A stretch of DNA of 64,000 nucleotides from Antennarius striatus (taxonomy: Eukaryota > Chordata > Actinopteri > Lophiiformes > Antennariidae): positions 20,052,001 to 20,116,000 of the forward strand of contig NC_090793.1 of assembly GCF_040054535.1 (NCBI RefSeq), written 5' to 3'. Below are positions 36,722-48,100 of this stretch, piece after piece. Both the position numbers and the translations under genes were made by a program. Each line of letters begins with the position of its first letter. Positions within the stretch are counted from its first letter, which is position 1. The notes below the pieces were generated by a model. That model saw only the letters and a program-made list of their open reading frames with translations. It had not been told where the DNA came from and made no database searches.

Positions 36722-39700
36722 CTAATCGTTGACATAGAACCCCCATTCGATCTCAGGCTCGTCGTCCAGGCGCATCACCAGGTAGGACACCAGCTGGAAG
36801 AGGTTCTGCCACAGCCCCAGGAAGACGTACAGGTAGAAGTCGCTGACGTCCATCTGGCAGTGGACCCCCGAGTAGTTCATGTCGCACACACACTCGAAGC
36901 CGTTCACGTAGTTGACGCAGAAGCCCCCGTTCAGACACGGGTCCGAGGCACACTCGTCCACGTCCTTCTCACACCTGGAGAGAGGAATTTCATCATTTGC
37001 TTCAGAAAGTGTTATAGTCAGCTTTCACCAGCAGGTGGCGCATGTCTGCACACAGGTTCTGGTCCAGGCAGAGTTGATCTAATTCAGGGGGGGTCAAATG
37101 TAGTACACTGTAGTACACTTTTGACCTATTTATTTTTAGACACTCTGACCTTTTATGCTACAGGGGGCCACATAAAATGAAGTGGAGGGCCACATTTGGC
37201 CCCCGGGCCATGAGTTTGCACACATGATCTAATGGGTGGTGATTTAACTCGTACCAGACTCCAGTGAATCCGGGCAGGCAGGAACACCTGTCGTCCCCCC
37301 CAGAGCAGTTCCCCCCATTGAAGCAGCTGTAGTTCAGTTTAGTTCCCACGCAGGAAGTAGCAGGCAACTGAGGACGCCTGAACAAAAAGACGCGCCAATC
37401 AACAGGAAGGATTTCTTTTTATATGTCTTTAAAATGTTATATACAGTATATCTTTAAAAAAAATGTTTATATCTTTAAAAAAAATAAAAAATGTTTTTTA
37501 AATTATTTCTTAATTATTATTATTATTATTAATAATTATTATTTATTTCATTGTATTTGATAAAAATACTCACGGGTTGATCTGGATGTACCAGGGGATT
37601 TCAGGAATTTTCTCGCTGTAAGAGATCAGAGCATCAATCAGTTCAGCTCAGGATGTATTTTATCCGTGACCCCCCCCTACATATTAATGGACTCACTCGC
37701 AGTATTGTCCGGTCAGGTCTGGGGGGCAGAGGCAGGAGTAACTCCCCAGGCCTTTGAGGCAGGTGGAGCCGTTGTTACACCAGCTGTTTTCACACGCGTC
37801 CACCTCCACCTGGCAGCGGTCGCCGCCACGCCCCGCCTCGCATGCGCACCCGAACCCTCCCCCGGGAAGGTCGGTGCAGTTTCCGTGGAGACAGGGGTTG
37901 GAGGTGCAGGCGTTAGCCGACGCCTCGCACAGAGGGCCCGTCCAATCGGGGGGGCACGTGCAGCGGTGGAGGTCAAACAGGTCGTCGCACCGGCCTGCGT
38001 TCCTGCAGGGGTTGGGTCGACACACGTCGGCCCCCCAGCAGCCGTAACGGGGGGGCGTGCCCCCTGCTACCCTCACAAACTGCTCCTCCTGAGGTCGGGG
38101 GAGGTTCAGGTCCGTGTCCTGGAGGAACGGGAGGAGGAGGCCCCCGACTTCCACCGGACCCAAGCATCCAGACAGATCCACGCCAGCGTCCGTGTTCAAC
38201 CCCCCCAGGAAGATGTCCGCCCCCTCCCGGAGAAAATCCAGACCCCCTGCCGTCGTCTTGGAGGTGCTGAGGCGCTCCTGGCCCCCGTCCACCCCCAGGA
38301 CCCACCTGGAGCTCTGGAGCGTCTGGTTCTCCAGGTGGAGCTCCAGCGTATGCCACGCCCCGTCGCTGATTGGCTGCTGGCTGCGAATCGTCACCATGGG
38401 GGGGTCTTCTGTCGCCCCGGGCCGGAGCTCCACCACCAGACGTGAGTCCACCAGGGAGACGGTGACAGAGCCCGACCTCGTCCGTCCGTGGAGGAGGGTG
38501 GCGGCCGGCCGTCGGGTGCGGAAGCTGAGGGAGAGGCTGCTGAGGCGGCGTTTTATCGTCCCGTCACTACGGTAACGCAGAACGCTGCTGTCGGCCCGGA
38601 ACGTCACATTAGACAAACCTGGAGGAGAGGAAGGAAATGTGGTGATCCCAACGCCGAGGAGTAACCCTGCAAATGTTAAAGGGTCGTTCCGTGGAAAATG
38701 TTCGGCCTGATTTTTAGAATTATTTAATTTCATACCAGCAGAACATGTAAAACTTACAAATAAAACACATTTTTCAAGCTCAGGCATCATTTTCTGAAAG
38801 TCTTTTAGCAAACTATATCTAGAGATCAGTTTCTTTTTCTTTTCTTTTTCATTTTTTTTCGGGGTGGAAAGTCTAAAGAAATACGCCAGAAAATCTGGAT
38901 GTGCTAAAAGCTAACACCGCAGTTAGCATGAAACATTAAAAAACATAATTTATACAAATACATTTTGTTTATTCATATAAATTTGTATATTAATTTAAAA
39001 TTACATTAAAATTAATTTGATTTAAACAATTAATTTAATGTAATTAAAATTAAATTAGATTATTATTTTTTGTATCAAATTAATTGTAATTTAATTTTAA
39101 ATTATATTAAAATTAATTTGATAAAAAAAATTGTGTGTTTGTGTGACGGGTGGTGATGTTCTGCTCAACGGAGGTTTTGAAAAGAAAATCTACCAAAAAT
39201 GTTCTAAAAGAAACATCAAAACTCAACATTGTTTGAACTTCTCTTCTTCAAACTCTTGAATGATGTCACTTCCTGCGTCACTTACAGGAAGTGCATTTTG
39301 GCGCAAAATTATATTAGTGTTACAGGGTGGAATATGAAACTGATGGACACAGATAAATCATATTTTAACTAAAAAAGGTCATTTTAATATAATTTCCAAT
39401 TATTTCCAATTTAGAGGAAAGTATTTCTAAGCATAAGAACAATAAATGTGTGAGATCTAATTTATGTTTTTTTAGTTTTACATTACATGAAGGACAAATA
39501 TACTCAGAGCTGACATGAGGAAATTATTGTATTTAACACAAAAAGTTAAAAATATGCTAATTGTATAATTATTTAATTATATTTAATCATATTTGACCAC
39601 ATTCTAAACAAGTAAATTTGAATCCGTAATGTCAGTAACGTGATGGTGAAAAGGCACGAATTTAATCTGACCCTGAAATGCCCCCCCCTGCTGGACACTC

Positions 39701-42700
39701 ACACTCAAAGCCCTGAGGGCGGGGCTGACATGCGGCGGCGGCGGGACACGGGGACAGCTCGCACCACTTCACTTCCTCGCAGCGCAGGCCCGCGGTGCTG
39801 GGGGGGCAGCTGCAGATGAAGTCGTCCCACACGGGGTAACACGCCCCCCCGTTGAGGCAGGGGTTGACCTGATGGAGAAAAGACACGCCCCCCCGTCAGT
39901 GACGCGTCACCAGCGATGGTGACAGTGGGGGAGCGGCGCACGACTCACGGCACAGGCGTCGTCGCTGCCGCAGCCTGGCGTGACCCCGACCAGTCGCTGC
40001 AGGGGGTGGGACTCCACCGGGGTGGGGGTCGGGTAGAACTGGAGTCGTCTGCTGTTGATCCTCAGGTCCTGGACGCAGCCCTTGAAGTACCCGCCGAAGG
40101 ACGCGGAGGCCCTGGGGTCCGGTAGCCCCCCCACGAAAACCAGATCCCCATGATGCACCTGGACACGCCGGATGGGGAGGGAACCCTGACGCTGGGTCGA
40201 CTGGAACAACGTGACCTCCGCCGCTTCCAGCTTCACGGTCACCAGGTGGAAGTGTCCGTCGCTGACCCCCGCGTGACCCACAAGGGTCTCGAAGTTGTTG
40301 ACCTGAACTTTGACCCTGCCCCCCTCCAGCCACAGGCGGACGAACTGGCTGGTGCTGTTGGTCAGGACGAGCAGCAGGCCGCCGGGCTGCCGCGTGCGGA
40401 CGAACATGGAGACGGTGAGGGCGTTGCCGTCACCAGGGGCGCCGTCCAATGAGAACACAGCATAGCTCTGCAGTTGCTCTCCCCCAAACCGGGCGGTGAT
40501 GGACTCTGCAGGGAGGAGAAGACGTGAAAATCAAACTCACCCATGAGAGTAAGGTGTCAAAGGCTGCGTAATGAATACACTACTTTATTTCTAACCTTTG
40601 TTTATGGATGTAGTGAAAGCGGACATGAAGGTAGTTGGTGTGAGAGAAGAGGATGAGAAGACAGGGTTAGATGGAGGAAATTGATTCGCTGTGGCGACCC
40701 CTGAAGGGAAAAGCCCAGAGGAGAAGAACCCTTATTTTCTAACCCTTATTTCTAACTTTTATTTCTGAGGCCGGCGTGTTCAGGTCCCGTCATTCACGCT
40801 GAGCGAGTGAAACACGTTTTTTTAAATCCTCATCCCAGGTAACCGGATGCCTCCTAATTGTCTAACTGTTCTATTTGTACTGGAGCTTAAGCTCCTTTAA
40901 CGTCTCCATCAGACTTTAGCGCCGCGTTCTCCATCGCAGCTTCTCCACCCTCCACAGACGGAGAACTTTCTTTGCCAAGTGAAAGCAGTTAAAAGTATTT
41001 CCAGTGTAATATAAGCTACGATTTACCTCCCCATCAGTGAAATCCCCAATAAATAAATGTTAAATAAATAAATAAATAAATGTAATTAAATAACTATGAA
41101 TTTATTATTTATTCTAGTTCCAAACATTACAGTTAGACAGAAAAAACATGTTTGTTGTTCTAACATGAATCCTTTTAATTTGTCAGGTTATTAAACCCAC
41201 AGAACTCCATCAATCAAGGATCAAACTATCAATCAATAAAGAAAAATAACATCAGACACAAGTTAGGACGTTAACTTTGTTCACAACGTTTAGTCAGAGT
41301 TAAAATGGGCTGAAATACTGCATTGTGGGAAATGTAATACACGTTTATTTTTAGTGACCTTTTATGCTCTTGCGGGCCACATAAAATGATTTTGGAGGGC
41401 CACATTTGGCACCCAGGGCCTTGAGTTTGACACACATGGTTTAGATGCACAACTCACGAGTTATTCTTGATTTCTGCTGCTTTTATAACAACGCAAAGTG
41501 ATTCATGGAATGTGAGCAAAGGGAAATAAATTCAGTAAAAGAATTCTGCAAATCAAGTTTAGGTTTATTTTTTAGTTCTGCGAAGTGTTTGAGAGCCCAT
41601 TGGTGGAAATAAGCATAGCTTTGTTAGCATTTTGTAGCTCAAACTGTTGCCACTAGAGGTCACTGTAAGGCATAATAATTCCTTTTTTTTTTTTACAGAC
41701 TATGAAATAATTCTACTCAGTCCTTATTTCTGGGGTTCCACCTTTAACTCCCAGCTGGTGTGTGTGTGGTAGTGTTGACGGTGTGTGTGGACGCCTTACC
41801 CTCTGCACAGCGGCCCCCCTCGTACGGCCGGTGACACTCGCAGGTGTAGCCCCCGCCCCCGTGGCTGATGCATCGTCCGCGGTTCTGACACGGGTTCTCT
41901 GCACACCAGTCTGTGTGGCTGCACCCCGCGGTGACGTTCACCTGAGCAGCCGAGCCCCCCGGAGCGGGCAGCACCGGTTTGGAGCCCACAAACACGTCTC
42001 TGAAGCAGCCCAGAAACGGAGGGGGGTGGTCCGGTTCATCCGTGGCCCCCCCTCCAGCTCCTATGATGAGGCCTTGACTGACTCCTCCTGGATCAGGGAG
42101 GTCAGAGCTCAGCTGGACGTCAGCGCTGGACCCCCCGGTGCAGTTGCCCTCGGTGCAGATGGTCCGGATGAGGCTGACGCCCCCCCCCAGCGTGGCTTCC
42201 ACCGTGTACCACGTGTGATTGGACCAGGACAGCGGCAGCTCCTGGAGAAGCACGCCGGGGTCGCGACCTCTCCTGCTCCAGAGGCTCAGGTGACCCCCCG
42301 TCAGCTCGATGCTGAGGAGCAGGTTGCCCACCCGGCGCTGCATCAGGGTTCCCCCTGGCCTGGCTGCCCTGAAGCTGAAGGTCACGTTCAGAGGCGCCCC
42401 CAGGTCGAGGAGCGGCGTCTCCACCGACACGAAGCCTCTGGACTCGAAGGAGAAGATGGTGGAGGTCCGGCAGCGGGGGCCAGTGAAGCCGGGGGGGCAG
42501 AGGCACGAGGACGTCTGCTCCCCATCGACCAGCAGGGGGGAGCACGTCCCCCCGTTGTCACACGTGTCGCCGTCGCAGCCCGAAAGTGCAGTCGTGCAGG
42601 TGGCCCCCCCATACAGGAGGCCGTTTTGGCTTTGTGGGGAGCAAAGGCATCTGAAGCCATCGCCATGGCTCTGGCACACCCCCCCGTTTTGGCACGGGTG

Positions 42701-43251
42701 GTGTTCACATCCGTTAACGTCCTCGTCAGAGAACGCTCCTGCAAAGAGGATTCAGGGTTAAAGATAATAAAACTATAAAAACCAGCAGCTGCTTGAAATT
42801 AAGATGAAGAATCTGTGACAACTTATTTTTTGTGCATTAAACTCATAAACTCAAAACCAAATTACAAGTTAATATAAAACATTTAATTTCATATTAAATT
42901 ACAATTTAATATAATTTTTTTAACTTCATATTTAATTACAATTTTATATAAAACAAATTACAATTTAATATAAAACATTTAAATTACATTAATTAAATAC
43001 TATGTTATATTAAAATTTATTATATTATATTATGTTACAATTTAATACAATTTACAAATTAATGTAAAGCATTTCATTTAAATTTAAATTAAAATTTAAT
43101 ATAAAGCAACACATCTGTGTACACACTGGCTTGAAAATGTAATAAAAATGCAAAAATTATTAGTATTTAGTTACAGCATTAATGTTATAATCAAACATTT
43201 ACCTGCGTAAAGCAACCATAACATCCAGGTGTGTGCACTGAATCTCAACAT
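36722..43251 (-). CDS. crb1: Crumbs homolog 1, short (CRB1-B-like) form
   Basis: Eight exons (43203-43251, 41800-42738, 39949-40505, 39703-39868, 37697-38618, 37574-37615, 37255-37377, 36722-36974) give 1016 residues. The first codes a signal peptide ([17 protein letters not shown]). Two EGF modules, laminin-G 1, an EGF, laminin-G 2, an EGF pair, laminin-G 3 and a run of EGF modules follow, the last being [14 protein letters not shown]. The C-terminus is a hydrophobic segment ([20 protein letters not shown]) and a short acidic tail ending [12 protein letters not shown]. The canonical long EGF array before laminin-G 1 is absent, as are the FERM-binding GTYSPS and PDZ-binding ERLI tail. Crumbs proteins organise apical membrane and photoreceptor-Mueller adhesion. 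The architecture resembles the photoreceptor CRB1-B isoform described in vertebrates; that equivalence is inference. Exon phases join cleanly throughout. Confidence 0.88.
37084..37225 (+). mobile_element. Short hAT-type MITE (copy b) in crb1 intron
   Basis: A 142-bp element bounded by a perfect 8-bp duplication GATCTAAT (37076-37083 and 37226-37233), with ends TCAGGGGGGGTCAAATG and GAGTTTGCACACAT. It shares GAGGGCCACATTTGGCCCCC with the larger copies. Confidence 0.9.
38930..39135. repeat. AT-rich self-complementary intronic tract
   Basis: Alternating ATTTAATTTTAAATTA-type blocks with imperfect inverted symmetry in the crb1 intron between exons 4 and 5. Confidence 0.7.
40600..40740 (+). repeat. 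Interspersed repeat end in crb1 intron
   Basis: It contains TTCGCTGTGGCGACCCCTGA then AGGGAAAAGCCC, a frequent fish interspersed motif. Family not determined. Confidence 0.5.
41055..41439 (+). mobile_element. hAT-type element, left-truncated (copy c)
   Basis: It shares the internal CCTTTTAATTTGTCAGGTTA, GGATCAAACTATCAATCAAT and right-end CCTTGAGTTTGACACACATG with the copies at 33 and 48 kb. The left inverted end is missing. Confidence 0.75.
42830..43115. repeat. AT-rich ATTTAATATAAAA minisatellite-like tract
   Basis: Repeated imperfect AATTTAATATAAA(A)CATTTAA units in crb1 intron 1. Confidence 0.75.
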
Positions 43252-44199
43252 TGTCTTCACTAAACCTCCCAGGATAAATAATAAAGAAATATCTTCATCT
43301 TAGGTCAAAGACAGGCAGGGAAAACATCCTCAACACTTCTTATCACCCATGTGTTTTCTGAAATGCTTGTCACGCTGCAAGCAAGACAGGAGGGATTAAG
43401 CTAATGCACTTACAGTGTCTTATACAGTAAACGTGTTGCCAGAGGGAGGGGCTCATCCAGAAGGATCGTTTCTGCACCAGATGAAAACCACAGCGAGTAA
43501 TCATTCTGGAGCAAACTGTGAACTTTACCTGAGCAGAAGTGCAGATTTCTCTTTCTTACAACTTCTGTAAAGGGAAATATTCCCACAATTTAATACATAA
43601 AGACACCTTTGCACATGGATCCACACATGCACTAGAGACTTGAATGCTATTTGGCTGCAGCAGTTGGTTGAACCAAAGCCCAATCTTTGACTGAAGTAAT
43701 CTATTTCTAATCTGGGGAGTGTTTTTCCCATTAAAGCTTCATTGACGTAATTTTCTCCGAAGAACCCTGAAATACTCTTAAACTAGTGGCTCTTTTGCAT
43801 TTGCTCTGGATCAGGTAATGACACTCACTTCATGTCATAACCCAAGATGTGGGCCTGAGATTGTATTTATAAAATAAAATAAAGTTTATTGTGATAGACC
43901 TTTATTGCATGTACCAGTTTGGATAAAAAATGTACTGCAGTGATTTCTCAATATTTATGTAAATAAATAGTACAACTAACATTTTATAACGTGATAGGTT
44001 TATGTTGTAATAGAATTATTATTATCATCATCACATTAAAAAAAACAACACCTTAGAGGCATTAATCGTTTTTCTTTAGTGGTAGCAGCAGAAACTCACC
44101 TCTCTACTTTTACTTTCAAGCCCAGTACTCAAATGTTTGTTTTTGATTTTGTAATAGTGTTTTAAATAGTTTTTTTTTAAAATGTTTTCAAATGTACTT
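43252..44199. other. Upstream side of crb1 (intergenic)
   Basis: No coding exon was seen; in particular there are no EGF-type exons of the long CRB1 form on the minus strand. The sequence is AT-rich. Confidence 0.6.
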
Positions 44200-44634
44200 T
44201 TTACTCATTGTAGTTCGCTGGAGAGCACAAGCTGCTGTACAACTACATTACCCATGAGCGCCGGGTGCAGACCTTCGCGTGAGCCTTACGTGAACGTCTC
44301 CTCTTTAATTTTATATTCAAAATTAATTTTATATTCCTACACATATGAGTAAATATGAATTTATTAGTTGTATTTAAATCGATTTATATGTGCGGTTATA
44401 TTTGCAGGACTATTTTCTATTTTCGCTCGACTATTTTCTATTTTCGCTTCCGGATACTGAAATTGACGTCACGGGACTCAAACTGTATCAGCCAATAGGC
44501 GGCCGGCTTGTTACGGCGTCCGACGTTCCGACCAGGATGAGAGTCGTTACTTCTATCCAGGATATTATTCCTGTTTCTTTTCCTTCCACCTGCGGGCTGT
44601 TTTGTTCTCTATTAACGCGGATTTTCTCTCCCAG
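44200..44634 (+). promoter_or_regulatory. zbtb41 promoter and non-coding first exon
   Basis: ACTACATTACCCATGAG (44242-44258) resembles the ZNF143/Staf promoter site. CTTCCGG (44447-44453, ETS-like) and a perfect CRE TGACGTCA (44464-44471) follow within 20 bp. A 24-bp direct repeat, GACTATTTTCTATTTTCGCT each time, lies at about 44408-44450. The exon ends at CTCCCAG|gtaaga (44634). Confidence 0.6.
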
Positions 44635-45105
44635 GTAAGATTTAAACGGAACGTTTGGACGTTTGCTAACCTTCATTTCCGGGGAAGCAGCAGAGGTCGT
44701 TTGTCAACAGTCTCCTCGGAGGGGGCCCGCCCGTCAGACTGATAACACATAATGGGGGTCCTTGAGGTGGGAGCGGAGTGTCCGAACGGATCGCCGGTAT
44801 TAAACGATGCAGCTAGGCTTGTGTTAGCTTGATGTAAAACACAAATAAAGGTTTTTTTTAATTGAACTGCATTAACCAGTATTCAGTTATGACGTCACAT
44901 ATTTATCTCGATTTAGAAAGAGGAGAAATATGAACAACTTTAACGTTATTGGTGACACAAAACATTTCAGGCAGCAGGAATCCTCCTCCTGATGGAACGG
45001 TGCAACCTTTGGATGACATCATCATGCTAGCATCACATGCTAATCCTTGCACACATGAAACCTGTTACCTGGAGATGTTTCTCCTCTTCTCCTCCAGGCA
45101 CACCG

Positions 45106-48100
45106 ATGAAGAGGAGGCCTTGTAATCCCCTGCGACCCAAACGCAGCCGGCGGACCGGCGCCGCGGCAGAGGATCCCCTCCCGGACTCCCACGCCTCCCC
45201 GACCTCTGAACCTGTTCCAGGGCCGACCTCTGAACCCGTTCCAGTGCCGACCTCTGAACCCGATCCGGATCCGACCTGTGAACCCGTTCTGGAGCCGATC
45301 TCACACATCCGACACCTGGCCATGTCCCAGCACGGCCGCAGCCTCCTGAGGTTCCTGAACGAGGACCGGACCCGGCAGCGGTTCTGCGACGTGTCCGTGT
45401 CCGTGGGGGGGAAGCTCTACAGCGCCCACAAGGTGGTGCTGGCGCATGGGAGCAGCTACTTCCACGCCGAGCTGTCCAAGAACCCGGCTGTGGCCCAGGT
45501 GACTCTGGACCACGTGGAGGACTCGGTGTTCCAGCACCTTCTGGGCTTCTTGTACACCTCTGAGTGCGTCGTCATGGAGACGGACCTGCCGGCTCTGACG
45601 GCGGCGGCTCGGTTCCTGGACATGATGGACGTCCTGAAGCTGCTGTATGAAGATAAGGACGACCAGCCGGCGCCGGAGATCCAGGTGGAGGAGGATGTAC
45701 GAGGGTCTCCTGAGCCGGAGGTGACCTCCGCAGACTCGCCGGCGGGCGACCCGGACCTGCAGAACCCGCCTCAAGCGCCTTTCGGTGGACGTGTTGGCAC
45801 TGAGGACCCGTTGCAGGTGCGGCTGCTCGAGATCCAGAACGACACGCCGCAGGAAACGAAGATGGACGTTCAGAAGATCGCCGTGACGCGTCGATCTGCC
45901 CGCCGGAGGACACCCACCAAGTACCAGAGAGTCGATGCGGAGCACGCCGTCAGCACTCCTGATGGGAAACACGGCGCTGTATCATCAAATGAGGACGCTA
46001 AAGGAAGAGGAGAAGAAGAGGGGAGGGCGGGGCCAAAGCAAACACCACTCCTGGACGCGAAGGACACGCCCACGGAAGAGGAAGAGGCGGCGGGAGCGAT
46101 GGAGGACACTTCCGCCCGGCAGGAAGTCGATGAGGTAGAAGGGGCGGAGCTCCAGGCCTTCGGAGAGGTGGAGGCGTGTCCGGCGTCGGCAGCGGCAGGA
46201 AGCTCCGCCCACAGCCCGGTTTACCCAGAGGGCCTTGCTCCGGTCATCATTCAGACATCCAGCAAGAAGACGCTCAAGTGCCCCAAATGTGACAAGACGT
46301 TTGACCGAGCAGGTGGGAAGCAGAGGGGGCGGGGTCTGCAGGAGGGGGCGGGGCCATCCATACATTTATAGAGTATAGTGTTTCTGTTATCCTGGAATTA
46401 ATTTGTTCTGATTTCAACTGTCATTCGTTTCTCTTCCGTACGACTTCCCCGGCTTCACGGGGGGTTTCTGGAATCTATCCCAGCAGCCTTAGCGGTACTT
46501 TAACTTTCACCACCGGTTAAATTATAGTCTTTAGTTTGATTTATTTTTGCAGCAAACATTTTAAAATCCAAAGTTTTAGTTTTAAATGATAACAAATGCA
46601 GAAAAAAAAAAATCAAAATCGGTCAAATTCATCTTTACTAATCAGTTTAAAGCTGTTTGATCGATCGCTGCCATCTTCTGGCGGTAGTGCTGTATTACAA
46701 CCAGGCCGCTCACTGACGTTCGTTCTCCTGGTGTTCCACAGGGAAGTACGAGAGCCACACCAGGGTTCACACAGGCGAGAAGCCATTCCAGTGCGACGTG
46801 TGTCTCCAGCGCTACTCCACCAAGTCCAACCTGACCGTTCACAAGAAGAAGCACGCCAGCGACGCCCCCTTCCAGAAGAAGGAGCACAAGTGCCCCTTCT
46901 GCAGCAAACTCCACGCCAGCAAGAAGACGTTAGCCAAGCATGTCAGAAGGTGAGACCCCCGGAAAAAAAACAAACAACACACGAGAAAGGAGTTCAGCAG
47001 GTTTTCCTCCTGATGGTGTCTCCTCTGTCCCACCAGGTTCCACCCAGAGCACATTCAGGAGTTCCTCACCAAGAGGAAGAGGAAGAGCGAAGGCTGGAAA
47101 TGTGCTGTAAGAATCATTTTTGGACGCAATTTTTTAAAGTCACAATAATCTGAACGTTCAGAAGAGGTTTGATGATGAGTACATGAACTTTGAACCCATC
47201 TGACCCAGATCTGTCTGAAGACCTTCACCCGCCGGCCTCACCTGCAGGAGCACATGATCCTCCACACCCAGGACCGACCCTTCAAGTGCTCCTTCTGCGA
47301 CGAGTGCTTCAAGTCCAGGTTTGCCCGTCTGAAGCATCAAGAGAAGTACCACCTGGGTAAGAAACGGAAGGGATCTACCCCCACCCACCCCCCCGTGCTG
47401 CAGAATGCAAGGACGACGCTGTTTAACCCTCTCGTTTCCAGGCCCGTTCCCATGCGAGATCTGTGGCCGACAGTTTAACGACACAGGAAACAGGAAGAGG
47501 CACATCGAATGCACGCATGGAGGCAAAAGGAAGTGGACCTGCTTCGTTTGTGGGAAATCTGTACGAGAGAGGTACGTCGTTGCGTTCCGGTTACGTGACT
47601 GGAGCCAGACAACATCCTGATTCTTTTTTTTTTTTTTTGGTGGACAGGACAACCCTGAGGGAGCACCTGAGGATCCACAGTGGGGAAAAGCCTCACCTGT
47701 GCAGCATCTGTGGACAAAGTTTCCGTCACGGCAGCTCCTACAGGTGAGGTTTGAAGATCGGCGGCGACGTTAGTGGAGTAACCCAGAATGAGTCCAATCG
47801 CTCTTTCCACAGGCTCCACCTCCGCGTTCACCATGACGACAAGCGCTACGAGTGCGACGAATGCGGGAAGACCTTCATCCGCCACGACCACCTGACCAAA
47901 CATCAGAAGATACACTCGGGTGCGGGTTCTCGTGTAATTTTCATCGTTTCCTGTCAGGATGTAGGGTTAAATGAACTCCTGTGTGCTGCAGGTGAGAAAG
48001 CGCACCAGTGTGAAGAGTGTGGGAAGTGTTTCCGGCGCCACGATCACCTGACGGTTCACTACAAGAGCATTCACCTGGGAGAGAAAGTCTGGCAGAAGTA

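Noticed and set aside
37666-38445. 259-codon plus-strand open frame
   Set aside because: Antisense shadow of the third laminin-G exon of crb1.
41762-42778. 338-codon plus-strand open frame
   Set aside because: It is the antisense of the EGF/laminin-G exon of crb1; GC-rich composition keeps the opposite strand open. No domain is seen.
45301-45972. 223-codon minus-strand frame
   Set aside because: Antisense of the BTB-coding exon of zbtb41.
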